Positions 35,215 to 44,225 of a stretch of DNA of 64,000 nt are shown here, piece after piece. The position numbers and the translations under genes were made by a program. Numbering within the stretch: the first letter of the stretch is position 1; each line of letters starts with the position of its first letter. Location of the stretch: NCBI RefSeq assembly GCF_002903145.1, contig NZ_PPDJ01000011.1, positions 1 through 64,000 on the forward strand, in the 5' to 3' direction. The DNA is from Halobacteriovorax sp. DA5. GTDB taxonomy: Bacteria; Bdellovibrionota; Bacteriovoracia; Bacteriovoracales; Bacteriovoracaceae. The notes under the pieces were generated by a model. That model was not told where the DNA came from, made no database searches, and was given only the letters and a program-made list of their open reading frames with translations.

Positions 35215-37262
35215 TAGTTAAGAACCTTAAGAGCAGCTTCTACAACACGGTCTGTGTTTGGAAGAACTGCTTTTTCAAGGATTCTGTTGAAACCAACTGG
35301 AGTGAAAGTCGAACCAACACGTTGAACTGGAGCATCTAGAAGCTCAAACCCTTTGTCGTTGATCATGGCAGCAACTTCACCACCAAATCCACCAAATACC
35401 TTATCTTCGTGAACAACTAGCGCTCTATTTGTTTTCTTAACAGATGCAAGAACACCTTCTTCATCTAGAGGAGCAATTGATCTAAGGTCAACAACTTCTA
35501 CGCTATAACCTTGAGCTGCAAGTTTCTCTGCTGCTTCAAGTGAGTGGTGTACTGTGTTTCCGTAAGTAATAATTGAAAGATCAGTTCCTTCACGTCTTAC
35601 ACGACACTTACCAAATGGAACTTCAAAGTCTTCTGGTACAACAGTCATTGCTTGTTTTGCGTTATATAGAGACTTTGGCTCTAGGTATAGAGTTGGCCCT
35701 TCACTTCTCATTGCAGTTCTTAGAAGACCAGCAGCATCGTCAGCGAAAGCTGGGCATACGATACGTACACCAGGAATACCTGCTAAGTTACCTTCAAGGT
35801 TTTGAGAGTGGTAAAGTCCACCACCGATATATCCACCAGAAGCAAGTCTGATTAGGATATTAGGTGCAAATGCTCCGTTTGATCTCCAGTAATCGTGAGA
35901 ACACTCTACGTATTGCTCCATTGCTGGCCAGAAGTAGTCAGCGAATTCAGCACCTTCAACAACAACTCTGATGTCTTTGTTGAAACGTGAGAAACCATTT
36001 GCAGTTCCTAAGATATAGTCTTCAGCGATTGGACCGTTAAATACTCTGTCCTTACCAAATTCTTGTTGCATACCTTTTGAAACGTTAAAGATACCACCTT
36101 TATCTTTGTTGGCCATATCTTGTCCCCAAATGAAAGTATCTGGGTTATGTCTAAATTCTTTCTTAAGTTGACCATTGATTGCATCGATGAACTTCACCTC
36201 TTCACCAGACTCATTGTGAGTACCGTCAACATACTTCGTTGGAACGTGTGGCTCTGGAAGTACGAAGTCATAGATTGACTCAGGAGTTGGGTTTGGAGCT
36301 TTCATTGCTTTCTTGTGAGCTTCAAGTAGTTCAACCTTTGCAGCTGCATCGATTTCATCTAGCTCTGCTTCAGTGAAGATCTTGTTAGCAACAAGTTCTT
36401 TTCTAAATGCTACTAATGGATCTTGAGCTGCCGCTTCTGCTCTTTCTTCTTCTGAACGATAAAGCTCGTGCTTATCAGAGTTAGAGTGAGAGTGAATACG
36501 TACACAACGAGCGTGAACAATTACAGGCTCTTGTTGAGTTGCTGCAATTTCTCTTGCAGTTGCCATCGCGTTCATTGAATCAAAGATATCTTTTCCATCA
36601 CAGTGAATGATGTGAAGGTTTAGGAAACCTGTAAAGTTATCAGCAACGTACTCGTTTGCTGTTTGATCACATTTTGGAACAGAAATACCGTATCCATTAT
36701 CTTGGAATACAAATACAACTGGAAGCTTCTCGCGAGATGCACCGTTGATCGCTTCATAACAGTAACCTTCAGAAACTGAAGACTCACCTTGTGAAGAGTA
36801 AACAACACCATCATGCTTATAACGGTTGAATGCTCTTGCAGTACCTACAGCGTGTAGCGTGTGGTTACCTGTACAAGAAGATACGTTATGAATATTCCAC
36901 TCTGGCTTTGCAAAGTGGTTAGACATGTGACGTCCACCAGAAGCAAGGTCAGTGGCTTTTGAAATACCATTTAAAAGAATTTCTTCTGCAGTTAAACCTG
37001 CCGAGAATGCAGTTAGCATGTCACGGTAGTATGGGAATAAGTGGTCTTTTCCTAATTCGAAAGTTTGACCAATTGCTAGTTGGATTCCATCGTGTCCTGC
37101 ATATGGAGCGTGGTAAGACCAACCAATCGCTTGCTTAAGATAGTTTGGCGCACGATCATCTAACATACGTCCAAGACTTAGTAGCTCATACCACTGCTTA
37201 AGTGTTGCTTTATCTGTGTTTTTCCAAGTGTACTTTTTCTTAGGCTTAAGAACAGTTGCCAT
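35211..37262 (-). CDS. fused alpha/beta 2-oxoacid dehydrogenase E1 component
   Basis: A 683-residue thiamine-diphosphate enzyme joining both E1 subunits. The alpha half (about 1-330) has GRMLDDRAPNYLKQ, YSSQGESSVSEG and VFVFQDNGYGISVP; the beta half (about 350-683) has INGQLKKEFRHNPD, GPIAEDYILGTANG and VVHEDKVFGGFGGEVAA. It decarboxylates pyruvate or branched-chain 2-oxoacids and passes the acyl group to E2; the fusion layout resembles branched-chain-type E1 fusions. ATG 37262 is chosen over a TTG at 37268 because GAGG sits 7 nt before it. No E2 or E3 gene is in the window. Confidence 0.9.
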   Translation of the reverse strand: MATVLKPKKKYTWKNTDKATLKQWYELLSLGRMLDDRAPNYLKQAIGWSYHAPYAGHDGIQLAIGQTFELGKDHLFPYYRDMLTAFSAGLTAEEILLNGISKATDLASGGRHMSNHFAKPEWNIHNVSSCTGNHTLHAVGTARAFNRYKHDGVVYSSQGESSVSEGYCYEAINGASREKLPVVFVFQDNGYGISVPKCDQTANEYVADNFTGFLNLHIIHCDGKDIFDSMNAMATAREIAATQQEPVIVHARCVRIHSHSNSDKHELYRSEEERAEAAAQDPLVAFRKELVANKIFTEAELDEIDAAAKVELLEAHKKAMKAPNPTPESIYDFVLPEPHVPTKYVDGTHNESGEEVKFIDAINGQLKKEFRHNPDTFIWGQDMANKDKGGIFNVSKGMQQEFGKDRVFNGPIAEDYILGTANGFSRFNKDIRVVVEGAEFADYFWPAMEQYVECSHDYWRSNGAFAPNILIRLASGGYIGGGLYHSQNLEGNLAGIPGVRIVCPAFADDAAGLLRTAMRSEGPTLYLEPKSLYNAKQAMTVVPEDFEVPFGKCRVRREGTDLSIITYGNTVHHSLEAAEKLAAQGYSVEVVDLRSIAPLDEEGVLASVKKTNRALVVHEDKVFGGFGGEVAAMINDKGFELLDAPVQRVGSTFTPVGFNRILEKAVLPNTDRVVEAALKVLNY

Positions 37263-37359
37263 TATCAACCTCGTATTTTCATCTAGTTATAAATCTTAAG
37301 TGAAACGGAATTTAACCATAATTTAACGGAATTGGAAAGAAATAGTGGCGCTGTCGTAA

Positions 37360-37866
37360 CTAAAGACAATACTTTTTATGACCACTTGCACAAGCGTATT
37401 CTTGGTATTTTTTTGAAAGTGCTGGAGAATCAGATTCTATCAATTCTCCAAGCTTTCCACAGGCCAGCATACTACCACCGCGACCTTGCCGGCAGGCCTT
37501 ATTTAAAAGGCTTTTGTAATCATCTTTAGGCAATAATTTTTTCTTGATCTGGCTTAACTCATAGCAAGATGACGCATCATTAATCTCACAAAGTCGTTCA
37601 ATATATTTCAACTCTAGCTGCTTTTTATTGTCTAACTTTGCCAGTTTTCTACCATCGAGACAGGCCTGAAGTTGACGACTTTGAGAAAAATCGTCACGGA
37701 AACATACCGTATGAGCATCACCTCTTAGTTTATCTTGTTCAACTTGAGTAACCCTCTTTTGTAAAAGCCCCATGATTGGATCAAGAAATAAGGCAATCAC
37801 CCCCACAGTGATTGTAAGAAATAGCCACCCAGGAATTGCTTCAATTAACTGACTAAGCTTCTTCAC
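37360..37866 (-). CDS. membrane-anchored Cys-rich Sel1-like repeat protein
   Basis: A 168-residue protein with one N-terminal transmembrane segment (about 12-33, GWLFLTITVGVIALFLDPIMGLL) and a periplasmic part with paired cysteines in helical repeats: VCFRD, ACLDGRKLA, LCEINDASSCYELSQ, ACRQGRGGSMLACGKLGELI, YACASGHKKYC. The spacing resembles disulfide-bonded Sel1-like (Hcp-type) repeats. Function unknown. It overlaps the upstream adenine deaminase gene by 14 bp, so it is co-translated with it, though no functional link is apparent. Confidence 0.7.
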   Translation of the reverse strand: MKKLSQLIEAIPGWLFLTITVGVIALFLDPIMGLLQKRVTQVEQDKLRGDAHTVCFRDDFSQSRQLQACLDGRKLAKLDNKKQLELKYIERLCEINDASSCYELSQIKKKLLPKDDYKSLLNKACRQGRGGSMLACGKLGELIESDSPALSKKYQEYACASGHKKYCL

Positions 37867-39616
37867 ATTTTAAATCAATGAATTCAAATTTTGTCACATC
37901 AACTAATCCCATGTCTGTTATTTTAAGAGTTGGAATAACAGGCAGAGCTAAGAAGGCCATTTGAATAAAAGGCTCACTTACCGCAACTTCAATTTCTTTA
38001 CATGCGACCTTAAGTCTTATGATCCCCTCATTGATTGTTTCAGCAGACTCTAAACTAAGAAGACCTGCAATTGGAAGCGCAAGAGATGCAGTGACTCTCC
38101 CCTTATCCACAACACAGAAGCCACCAGCATTTTCAATAACTTCATTAGCAGCTGTTGCAATATCTTGAGGCGTCTTTCCAATAACGACAATATTGTGAGA
38201 GTCGTGAGCAACACTTGAAGCAATCGCTCCACGAGTTAGCCCCATACCTTTAACAAGGCCCAAACTAGGCTTGCGATTTTGTCCGTATCTTTCAATAACT
38301 GTTATAAATGAAATATCATCTTGCTCAAATTCTTCACCATCAAATTTTACTTTTAAGTGATTTGTGATGATTTCATCTTTTACAATTTCCATCACGTTAT
38401 ATGTTCCTGGTGTCAGGTCATAATTAAAATCAGTAGGTGCTAAGAAATTTCTCTTAATCGTATTTTCTTTTGGCGGCTGAGACTTTTCTAATTTCTCATT
38501 AACCTTTGCAGGTAAATCAAGCTCACTTACAAGCTTACCTTTTTTAAATACTTCCTTCACATCAACGTCTTCAAGTTTTCCAACAAGAACGATATCAGCT
38601 TGTTTACCAGGAGCAATCAGACCTAGTTTCTTTAAACCAAAGTGTTTGGCGGCCGAGAAGCTTGATAGCCTATAAGCAATGTGTGCAGGTGTTCCAAGCT
38701 CATTAATCATTTTCTTGATCATATAGTTAATATGACCTTCATTAAAAATTTCATATGGGTTTCTATCATCAGTACATAGTAGACACTGACAAGAGTTAAA
38801 CTCGTTAACAACTGGGGCCAGAGTTTTTAAGTTCTTGGCAACAGATCCCTCACGAATAATAAGTCCCATACCTTTTTGAAGTTTTTCTTTTGCTTCATCT
38901 GCAAAGATTGTCTCGTGACAATTTTGAATTCCTGCTGCGATATAAGCATTAAGCTGTTTCCCACGAAGCATTGGCGAGTGCCCGTCAAGATTAAGCTCTG
39001 CAAACTCTTCAACTTTTTCAAGTACACCTTCCACACCATTGATGACACCTGGAAAATTCATCATTTCAGCAAGGCCAAGAACACGAGGATGCTCCTTATA
39101 TTTTTTCATATCAATGATATCAAATTGACCACCGTTTGTTTCAAAGCCAGGAAGAGCAGGAATACACGAACTCACCTGAACAAAGAGGTTTTGATCCATC
39201 AGTTCACTACATCTTAGAAACCAAGAAAAACCACGATCACCCATAACATTAGTAATCTCATGTGGATCACAAATGGCAGTAGTTGTTCCAAGAGGAAGAG
39301 TTAGCCTTTCAAATTCAAATGGGTGCATCATTGAAGATTCAACATGAAGGTGGCCGTCAATAAAGCCAGGAACCGCTGTCGCTCCACCAGCGTCATAAAT
39401 ACGCTTAGCAGGCTGCTCATCGTATTCCTTACCAATTCCTGCAATAGTTTTTCCAGAGATGGCAATTGAGCTCTCAACCACTTCCCCATTAACAAGATCT
39501 AAAATCTTTACATTTTTAATAAGTAAATCAATCTCACCATCGCCGCGAGCAGTCTTCAAAACCTCTCTTAATTCTTGTGGTGATAATTTTTGTGTTTCCT
39601 TATTTGCAAGTGACAT
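37853..39616 (-). CDS. ade: adenine deaminase
   Basis: Metal-dependent amidohydrolase converting adenine to hypoxanthine in purine salvage, 587 residues. Metal-site motifs are GFIDGHLHVESSMMHP, TTTAICDPHEITNVMG, DGHSPMLRGKQLNAYI and LCTDDRNPYEI; the C-terminal adenine-deaminase domain contains SVAHDSHNIVVIG. Length is normal for Ade. It is divergent from the aldolase gene. Purine salvage would suit a predator that feeds on host nucleotides, but that is inference. Confidence 0.94.
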   Translation of the reverse strand: MSLANKETQKLSPQELREVLKTARGDGEIDLLIKNVKILDLVNGEVVESSIAISGKTIAGIGKEYDEQPAKRIYDAGGATAVPGFIDGHLHVESSMMHPFEFERLTLPLGTTTAICDPHEITNVMGDRGFSWFLRCSELMDQNLFVQVSSCIPALPGFETNGGQFDIIDMKKYKEHPRVLGLAEMMNFPGVINGVEGVLEKVEEFAELNLDGHSPMLRGKQLNAYIAAGIQNCHETIFADEAKEKLQKGMGLIIREGSVAKNLKTLAPVVNEFNSCQCLLCTDDRNPYEIFNEGHINYMIKKMINELGTPAHIAYRLSSFSAAKHFGLKKLGLIAPGKQADIVLVGKLEDVDVKEVFKKGKLVSELDLPAKVNEKLEKSQPPKENTIKRNFLAPTDFNYDLTPGTYNVMEIVKDEIITNHLKVKFDGEEFEQDDISFITVIERYGQNRKPSLGLVKGMGLTRGAIASSVAHDSHNIVVIGKTPQDIATAANEVIENAGGFCVVDKGRVTASLALPIAGLLSLESAETINEGIIRLKVACKEIEVAVSEPFIQMAFLALPVIPTLKITDMGLVDVTKFEFIDLKCEEA

Positions 39617-39674
39617 CTTTGACCTCTATAATGTTGTGGAATCTTAATCCTACTATAACTAAAAGGAGCACTGG

Positions 39675-40700
39675 ATGCCAATAGCTACTTATGAACAATA
39701 CTGCGATATGTTAGATAGCGCTAAAAAAGGCGGATACGCATATCCGGCCATTAACGTAACATCTACTTCAACAGCAAATGCTGCCATCAAGGCCTTCGCT
39801 GATATGAAATCAGATGGAATTATCCAAGTTTCAACTGGAGGTGGTTCATTTGCTTCAGGCCAGGCCCTGAAAGATGAAGTCTTAGGTGCAATCTCTCTAG
39901 CTCAACACGTTCACCTTGTTGCTGCAAAGTACGATGTACTTATTGCTCTACATACTGACCACTGTCACCCAGAAAAAGTTGATAGCTTTTTAATTCCTCT
40001 TATTGAAGAAACAGAAAAAAGAAGAGCTCAAGGTCAACCAAACCTTTTCCACTCACATATGTTTGATGGTTCAGTTCTACCAACTGCTGAAAATATTGAA
40101 ATGAGTAAGAAGCTTTTAGAGAGATGTGCTAAGAGTGAAATTATTCTTGAAATTGAAACAGGTGTTGTTGGTGGTGAAGAAGATGGTGTTAATAATGAAG
40201 ATGCACCAGCAGATAAATTATACACAACACCAGAGGAGATGGTTGAAGTAACAAAAGCACTTCGCCCTCTTGGTAAGTTTATGTATGCGGCCACTTTTGG
40301 TAACGTTCACGGCGTCTATAAGCCAGGTAACGTAAAGCTTCGTCCACAAGTTTTAAAAGACGGACAAGCTGCTGTTACGGCTGAGCTTGGAGCAGATGCA
40401 GAAAACTGGCTAGTTTTCCACGGTGGTTCAGGAAGTGAGCTATCTGAAATTCACGAAACACTAAACTATGGTGTTGTAAAAATGAATATCGACACTGACA
40501 CTCAATATGCTTACTCTCGTCCAGTAGTTGATCACATGTTCAAGCACTACGATGAGATGCTAAAGATCGAAGGTGAAGTTGGAAACAAGAAACAATACGA
40601 TCCTAGAACTTGGATGAAAAAAGCTGAAAACGCAATGACTGAACGTATTGCACAAGCTTGTCGTGACTTAAAGTCAGATGGAAAGTCGATCAACCTTTAA
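39675..40700 (+). CDS. fba: class II fructose-bisphosphate aldolase
   Basis: Zinc-dependent aldolase of glycolysis and gluconeogenesis, 341 residues. The zinc/substrate motif LHTDHCHPEK is clear, followed by FHSHMFDGS, EIETGVVGGEEDG (metal-site Glu), ATFGNVHGVYKPGNVKL and VFHGGSGS, then KMNIDTDTQYAY. The AAAGGAG ribosome site precedes the ATG. It stands alone, with a hairpin after the stop. Confidence 0.95.
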   Translation: MPIATYEQYCDMLDSAKKGGYAYPAINVTSTSTANAAIKAFADMKSDGIIQVSTGGGSFASGQALKDEVLGAISLAQHVHLVAAKYDVLIALHTDHCHPEKVDSFLIPLIEETEKRRAQGQPNLFHSHMFDGSVLPTAENIEMSKKLLERCAKSEIILEIETGVVGGEEDGVNNEDAPADKLYTTPEEMVEVTKALRPLGKFMYAATFGNVHGVYKPGNVKLRPQVLKDGQAAVTAELGADAENWLVFHGGSGSELSEIHETLNYGVVKMNIDTDTQYAYSRPVVDHMFKHYDEMLKIEGEVGNKKQYDPRTWMKKAENAMTERIAQACRDLKSDGKSINL

Positions 40701-40715
40701 TTAAAAAATTCTAAA

Positions 40716-40748
40716 GAGTGGGTATTACGAAACTCGTGGTACCCACTC
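40716..40748 (+). terminator. hairpin after the aldolase gene
   Basis: A perfect 9-bp stem GAGTGGGTA/TACCCACTC (40716-40724 with 40740-40748) with a 15-nt loop, 15 bp past the stop. The tail is only moderately T-rich. Confidence 0.6.
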
Positions 40749-40794
40749 ATACTTCATTAATAAATTCTTCACAATTCATCCATATACTAAAAAT

Positions 40795-41727
40795 ATGAAA
40801 GTATTAATTAGTGGTGGTTCAGGTTTTATTGGCACAAATTTAACACAATCTTTGCTTGAACACGGCCACGAGGAAGTGCGCATACTCACACGCGATATTT
40901 CAAATAAACAAAGCAATGAGCAAGTAAAGTATTACAAGTGGGATGTGGAAAAAGGCGAAATGGATATGGCGGCCCTTATGGGAGTAGATGCCGTCATTAA
41001 CCTTGCTGGTGAAAATATCGCAGACTCCCGTTGGAGCGAAGAAAAGAAAGACAAGATCTATAACTCACGTATCAACGCGACAAACTTACTTCACGACAAA
41101 TTAAAACAGCTTGGAACAAGAGGACTCCCTCTGCCGAAAAAATTTGTTAGTACTTCGGCAATTGGTATTTACGGCGACCGCTCCGATGAAGAGCTCACAA
41201 GTGACAGCAGTATCAGCGGTGATTTTTTGGCCGAAGTCTGTCAGCACTGGGAGTCCAGCGCACTAAGAATTCAAAACCTAGATATTGATGTCAAAATTAT
41301 CAGAGTTGGAATTGTTCTTTCAAGTGAAGGAGGTGCACTTGCAAAAATGCTCCCCGCATTTAACCTAGGTCTTGCAGGACGTATTGGCGACGGTCATCAG
41401 TACATGAGCTGGATTCACATTAGAGACCTTTGTGACCTTTACTGCTTCTTAATCGAACATGACACCGAAAAACAAGTCATAAACGGAGTAGCACCTAACC
41501 CAATTGAAAATATTGATTTCACACAAACACTGGGAAGAGTTCTTCACCGTCCTACTTTTATTCCGCTTCCAGAATTTGCAGCTAAAACAATTTTTGGTGA
41601 AATGTCTCAGATTATGCTCGCAAGTCAAAAAGTTTCATGTGAGGAGAATAAGGCCTGTGGCTTTGAGTACTCATTTAATTTTCTTGAGGCTGCTCTAAGA
41701 GATACCCTAAAGAACCATAGCGAATAA
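40795..41727 (+). CDS. TIGR01777-type NAD-dependent epimerase/reductase (YfcH-like)
   Basis: A 310-residue short-chain dehydrogenase-like protein of the SDR39U1/YfcH group. It has an NAD(P)-binding SGGSGFIGTNLTQSLL, the family stretch INLAGENIADSRWSEEKK, STSAIGIYGDR in place of the catalytic loop, MSWIHIRDL, and the C-terminal domain starting with NGVAPNPIEN. The physiological substrate is not established for this family. It is followed after 49 bp by a TSUP transporter on the same strand. Confidence 0.88.
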   Translation: MKVLISGGSGFIGTNLTQSLLEHGHEEVRILTRDISNKQSNEQVKYYKWDVEKGEMDMAALMGVDAVINLAGENIADSRWSEEKKDKIYNSRINATNLLHDKLKQLGTRGLPLPKKFVSTSAIGIYGDRSDEELTSDSSISGDFLAEVCQHWESSALRIQNLDIDVKIIRVGIVLSSEGGALAKMLPAFNLGLAGRIGDGHQYMSWIHIRDLCDLYCFLIEHDTEKQVINGVAPNPIENIDFTQTLGRVLHRPTFIPLPEFAAKTIFGEMSQIMLASQKVSCEENKACGFEYSFNFLEAALRDTLKNHSE

Positions 41728-41776
41728 TTTTCATCCTCTACTATCTTTCTAATTCAAAAAGAGAGATAATCTCCGA

Positions 41777-42547
41777 ATGGAAGATTTCACATTAGTTCAA
41801 GCTCTCATTATTTTTACTCTCATTACTTTCGCAGGATTTATCGACTCCATGGCCGGAGGTGGTGGCCTAATAACAATCCCTACTTATATTGCAACAGGTG
41901 TCCCTGCTCACCTTCTGCTTGGTACGAATAAATGTGTTTCATGTATTTCAAAATCACTTTCAATCATTCGCTATGTGAAGCGTGGCAAGATTGACTTTAA
42001 ATTTATTCTACCTCCAACAATTGCAACTTTTAGTGCTTCTTTAATTGGTGCCCAACTTAGCACTATCCTTGAGTCAAAGCACATGGTCTATATTTTAATC
42101 TTAATCATTCCAATCATCTTCTTTATGAACCATCTAAAGAAGAAAAGAGAATTAATGGATCACTCTCCACTTGAAAAGATGCAGGTTCTTTTTCGCTCAG
42201 TTCTTATTGGACTAGTCATTGGTGGTTATGATGGCTTCTTCGGCCCAGGAACCGGAACATTTCTTATCATCTCAATGATGTTCTTTCTTCATTTCGACAT
42301 ACTTGATGCCTCACCTCATGCGGCATTTATGAACTACGTAAGTAATATTGCGGCCTTTATTACGTTCTTAATCAAGGGTGCTATTATGTGGAAGATTGTT
42401 GCAATCGCCCTGCCGGCAGGACTTCTTGGGAATTACCTCGGCTCAAGCCAAGTTATTAATGGCAATAAGGCCACAGTCACAACAGCATTTAATGTTGTTC
42501 TTGTGGGCCTTTTATTTAAGTCTATTTACGATATTAGTACGATGTAG
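41777..42547 (+). CDS. TSUP/TauE-SafE family membrane transporter
   Basis: A 256-residue inner-membrane protein with seven to eight predicted helices. The two family repeats are visible: FIDSMAGGGGLITIPTYIATG in the first half and GGYDGFFGPGTGTFLIISM in the second. Members export or import sulfite, sulfoacetate or other organosulfur anions, but many have unknown substrates. The 3' end overlaps a convergent secreted-protein gene by 14 bp. Confidence 0.9.
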   Translation: MEDFTLVQALIIFTLITFAGFIDSMAGGGGLITIPTYIATGVPAHLLLGTNKCVSCISKSLSIIRYVKRGKIDFKFILPPTIATFSASLIGAQLSTILESKHMVYILILIIPIIFFMNHLKKKRELMDHSPLEKMQVLFRSVLIGLVIGGYDGFFGPGTGTFLIISMMFFLHFDILDASPHAAFMNYVSNIAAFITFLIKGAIMWKIVAIALPAGLLGNYLGSSQVINGNKATVTTAFNVVLVGLLFKSIYDISTM

Positions 42548-43046
42548 GACAAGAAACTTTTCTAAGTTTAAAAGTGAAAGCGCGATCGATATTGCGAGCT
42601 TGAGATCTTAGTTCAACACTTCCCTCAAAGAAAGCTCCAACTTTATTAATTGAAAGCTTTAGGCGGTGATCAACTTTCTCATACATCTCTTTTTGCGAAC
42701 GATACATATAAATATCCTCATCAACCTCATAGCTTAGCGAATTCTCACTCCAAGAATATTCACCTAGGTCTTGGAAGAGAATAATTGGTGAATACGAGTA
42801 ATACACATCATCTCTTACACCAGTAAAGAAATTGAAAACATTGATTGGCTCAATACGATTAGTCTCAACATTTTTATAAGTTCGAGAAAAGCTATAATCT
42901 TCATAAGTGGTAAGATTTCTCTCATAATCAGGTCCATGTGGAACAGACTGCTGATTATGTTCAATTGTTTCAAAACATCCGTATAGCTCTTGAGGAGTGA
43001 TTGCAAATAGGTTTACTGTAACAAGTAAGCTTAATAAGTATTTCAT
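42534..43046 (-). CDS. secreted protein of unknown function
   Basis: A 170-residue protein with a short signal peptide (MKYLLSLLVTVNLFAITP) and a mostly beta-rich, tyrosine-rich mature part (such as DDVYYSYSPIILFQDLGEY). Two cysteines (GCFETIEH near the N-terminus, KVSCPTSY at the end) may bridge. No family recognised. It overlaps the convergent transporter gene by 14 bp. The start is the only good Met before the signal sequence. Confidence 0.65.
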   Translation of the reverse strand: MKYLLSLLVTVNLFAITPQELYGCFETIEHNQQSVPHGPDYERNLTTYEDYSFSRTYKNVETNRIEPINVFNFFTGVRDDVYYSYSPIILFQDLGEYSWSENSLSYEVDEDIYMYRSQKEMYEKVDHRLKLSINKVGAFFEGSVELRSQARNIDRAFTFKLRKVSCPTSY

Positions 43047-43231
43047 GTGAAAATCCTTTTCATTTTTATAACTTAGCTACCATTTTAGGTGACAATTAAA
43101 TTATGAGCAAATAAGCAAAACTTACATCAATAAGAAAATTTAAAGATGTAACAAATCACAAGAACTTTACAAGGCGCTGACTTCGTTCAACTTAGGGACA
43201 GATAGAATGAGAATGTACTAAGGATGTGTAT

Positions 43232-43417
43232 ATGAAATATTTTTCAATTCTTACTCTTTGCCTATTATTGACGAATCCTAATAATGAATTGAGAGGAGAA
43301 GGGGGAAATTCAATTAAGAACAAAAGCAAACAGGCCAACTTTATTTCTCGAATTCGACTGAATACAAGAAGAGGCCTTCTTTATTATCCATTCATTCCAC
43401 GCTACATGATCGCATAG
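43232..43417 (+). CDS. small putative exported peptide
   Basis: A 61-residue frame from ATG 43232, with AAGGA 7 nt upstream. It starts MKYFSILTLCLLLTNPNNEL, a plausible signal peptide, followed by a basic, Arg/Lys-rich tail ending PRYMIA. No homologue known. It lies in a gap between divergent and convergent genes and its stop is 3 bp before the nitroreductase stop. It could be real or chance; translation evidence would decide. Confidence 0.45.
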   Translation: MKYFSILTLCLLLTNPNNELRGEGGNSIKNKSKQANFISRIRLNTRRGLLYYPFIPRYMIA

Positions 43418-43420
43418 TGC

Positions 43421-44206
43421 TTAATGCTTAATGATGAAATCTTCTTTTGGAAATCTAAACTGTGGGCCGTAAACGCCTTTACTAGAACGCTTTCCTACTC
43501 CAAGTACCATTGTGACATAATCCTTGCATCCAAGACCTAATAGCTTCTTTACGCGTTTAGCATCAAAGCCTTCCATTGGAAGCGTGTCATAACCTTGAGC
43601 GCGAATTGATAGCATGATATTTTCACAGGCAAGTGCCGTTGTCTTATGTGCCCAAGTTCTAAGCTCAGATGGAAACATTGGCTCACGAAAGATCACTTGG
43701 AATAGGCCAATTGTATTATAGAACGCCCATTTAAGAGGTGAAAAAATACCAAAAGGTCCCATATAACCATAGGCCATTGGGGCGATCTTTGAATAGTACG
43801 CTTTTACGGCCTTAGGAACTTCAATGCCATCTTTCTTTGAGGCAGCTTCAAGAGAAGCAAGCATGCGCTCACAATTCCTCTTCCAAGTGCCAGTCTTTGC
43901 CACACAGACAATTAGATGCTTGGCTGTTTTGGCACCATTTTGACCAAAACAAAGTTTTGCAAGTTCTGATCTCTTATCTTCAGATTTAACCCAGTGAAAC
44001 TCCCAAGGTTGAAGATTAGATGAATTTGGTGCAAGCAGACCGTGCTCAATTGCCTTTTGAACAACCTCATCCGGAACTTCTTCATCACCAAAGACACGAA
44101 CAGAGCGGCGTGAAGAGACAACTTTTTCGAATTCTTTAAAATCAATTTCCGGAGCAACTTCCGTATAATTTAATTCAAGTTCTTCAGTAAAAATATTATC
44201 ACTCAC
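43421..44206 (-). CDS. nitroreductase-family flavoprotein
   Basis: A 261-residue FMN-dependent oxidoreductase. The FMN-binding N-terminus reads SSRRSVRVFGDEEVP, followed by LLAPNSSNLQPWEFHWV (the Asn-Leu-Gln-Pro-Trp FMN motif) and, later, ALACENIMLSIRAQGYDTLPMEGFDA. The substrate is unknown; the family reduces nitro compounds, quinones or dehalogenates. It follows pepN after 19 bp on the same strand and is probably co-transcribed. Confidence 0.9.
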   Translation of the reverse strand: MSDNIFTEELELNYTEVAPEIDFKEFEKVVSSRRSVRVFGDEEVPDEVVQKAIEHGLLAPNSSNLQPWEFHWVKSEDKRSELAKLCFGQNGAKTAKHLIVCVAKTGTWKRNCERMLASLEAASKKDGIEVPKAVKAYYSKIAPMAYGYMGPFGIFSPLKWAFYNTIGLFQVIFREPMFPSELRTWAHKTTALACENIMLSIRAQGYDTLPMEGFDAKRVKKLLGLGCKDYVTMVLGVGKRSSKGVYGPQFRFPKEDFIIKH

Positions 44207-44225
44207 GCCAGTCTCCCTTCGTTAA

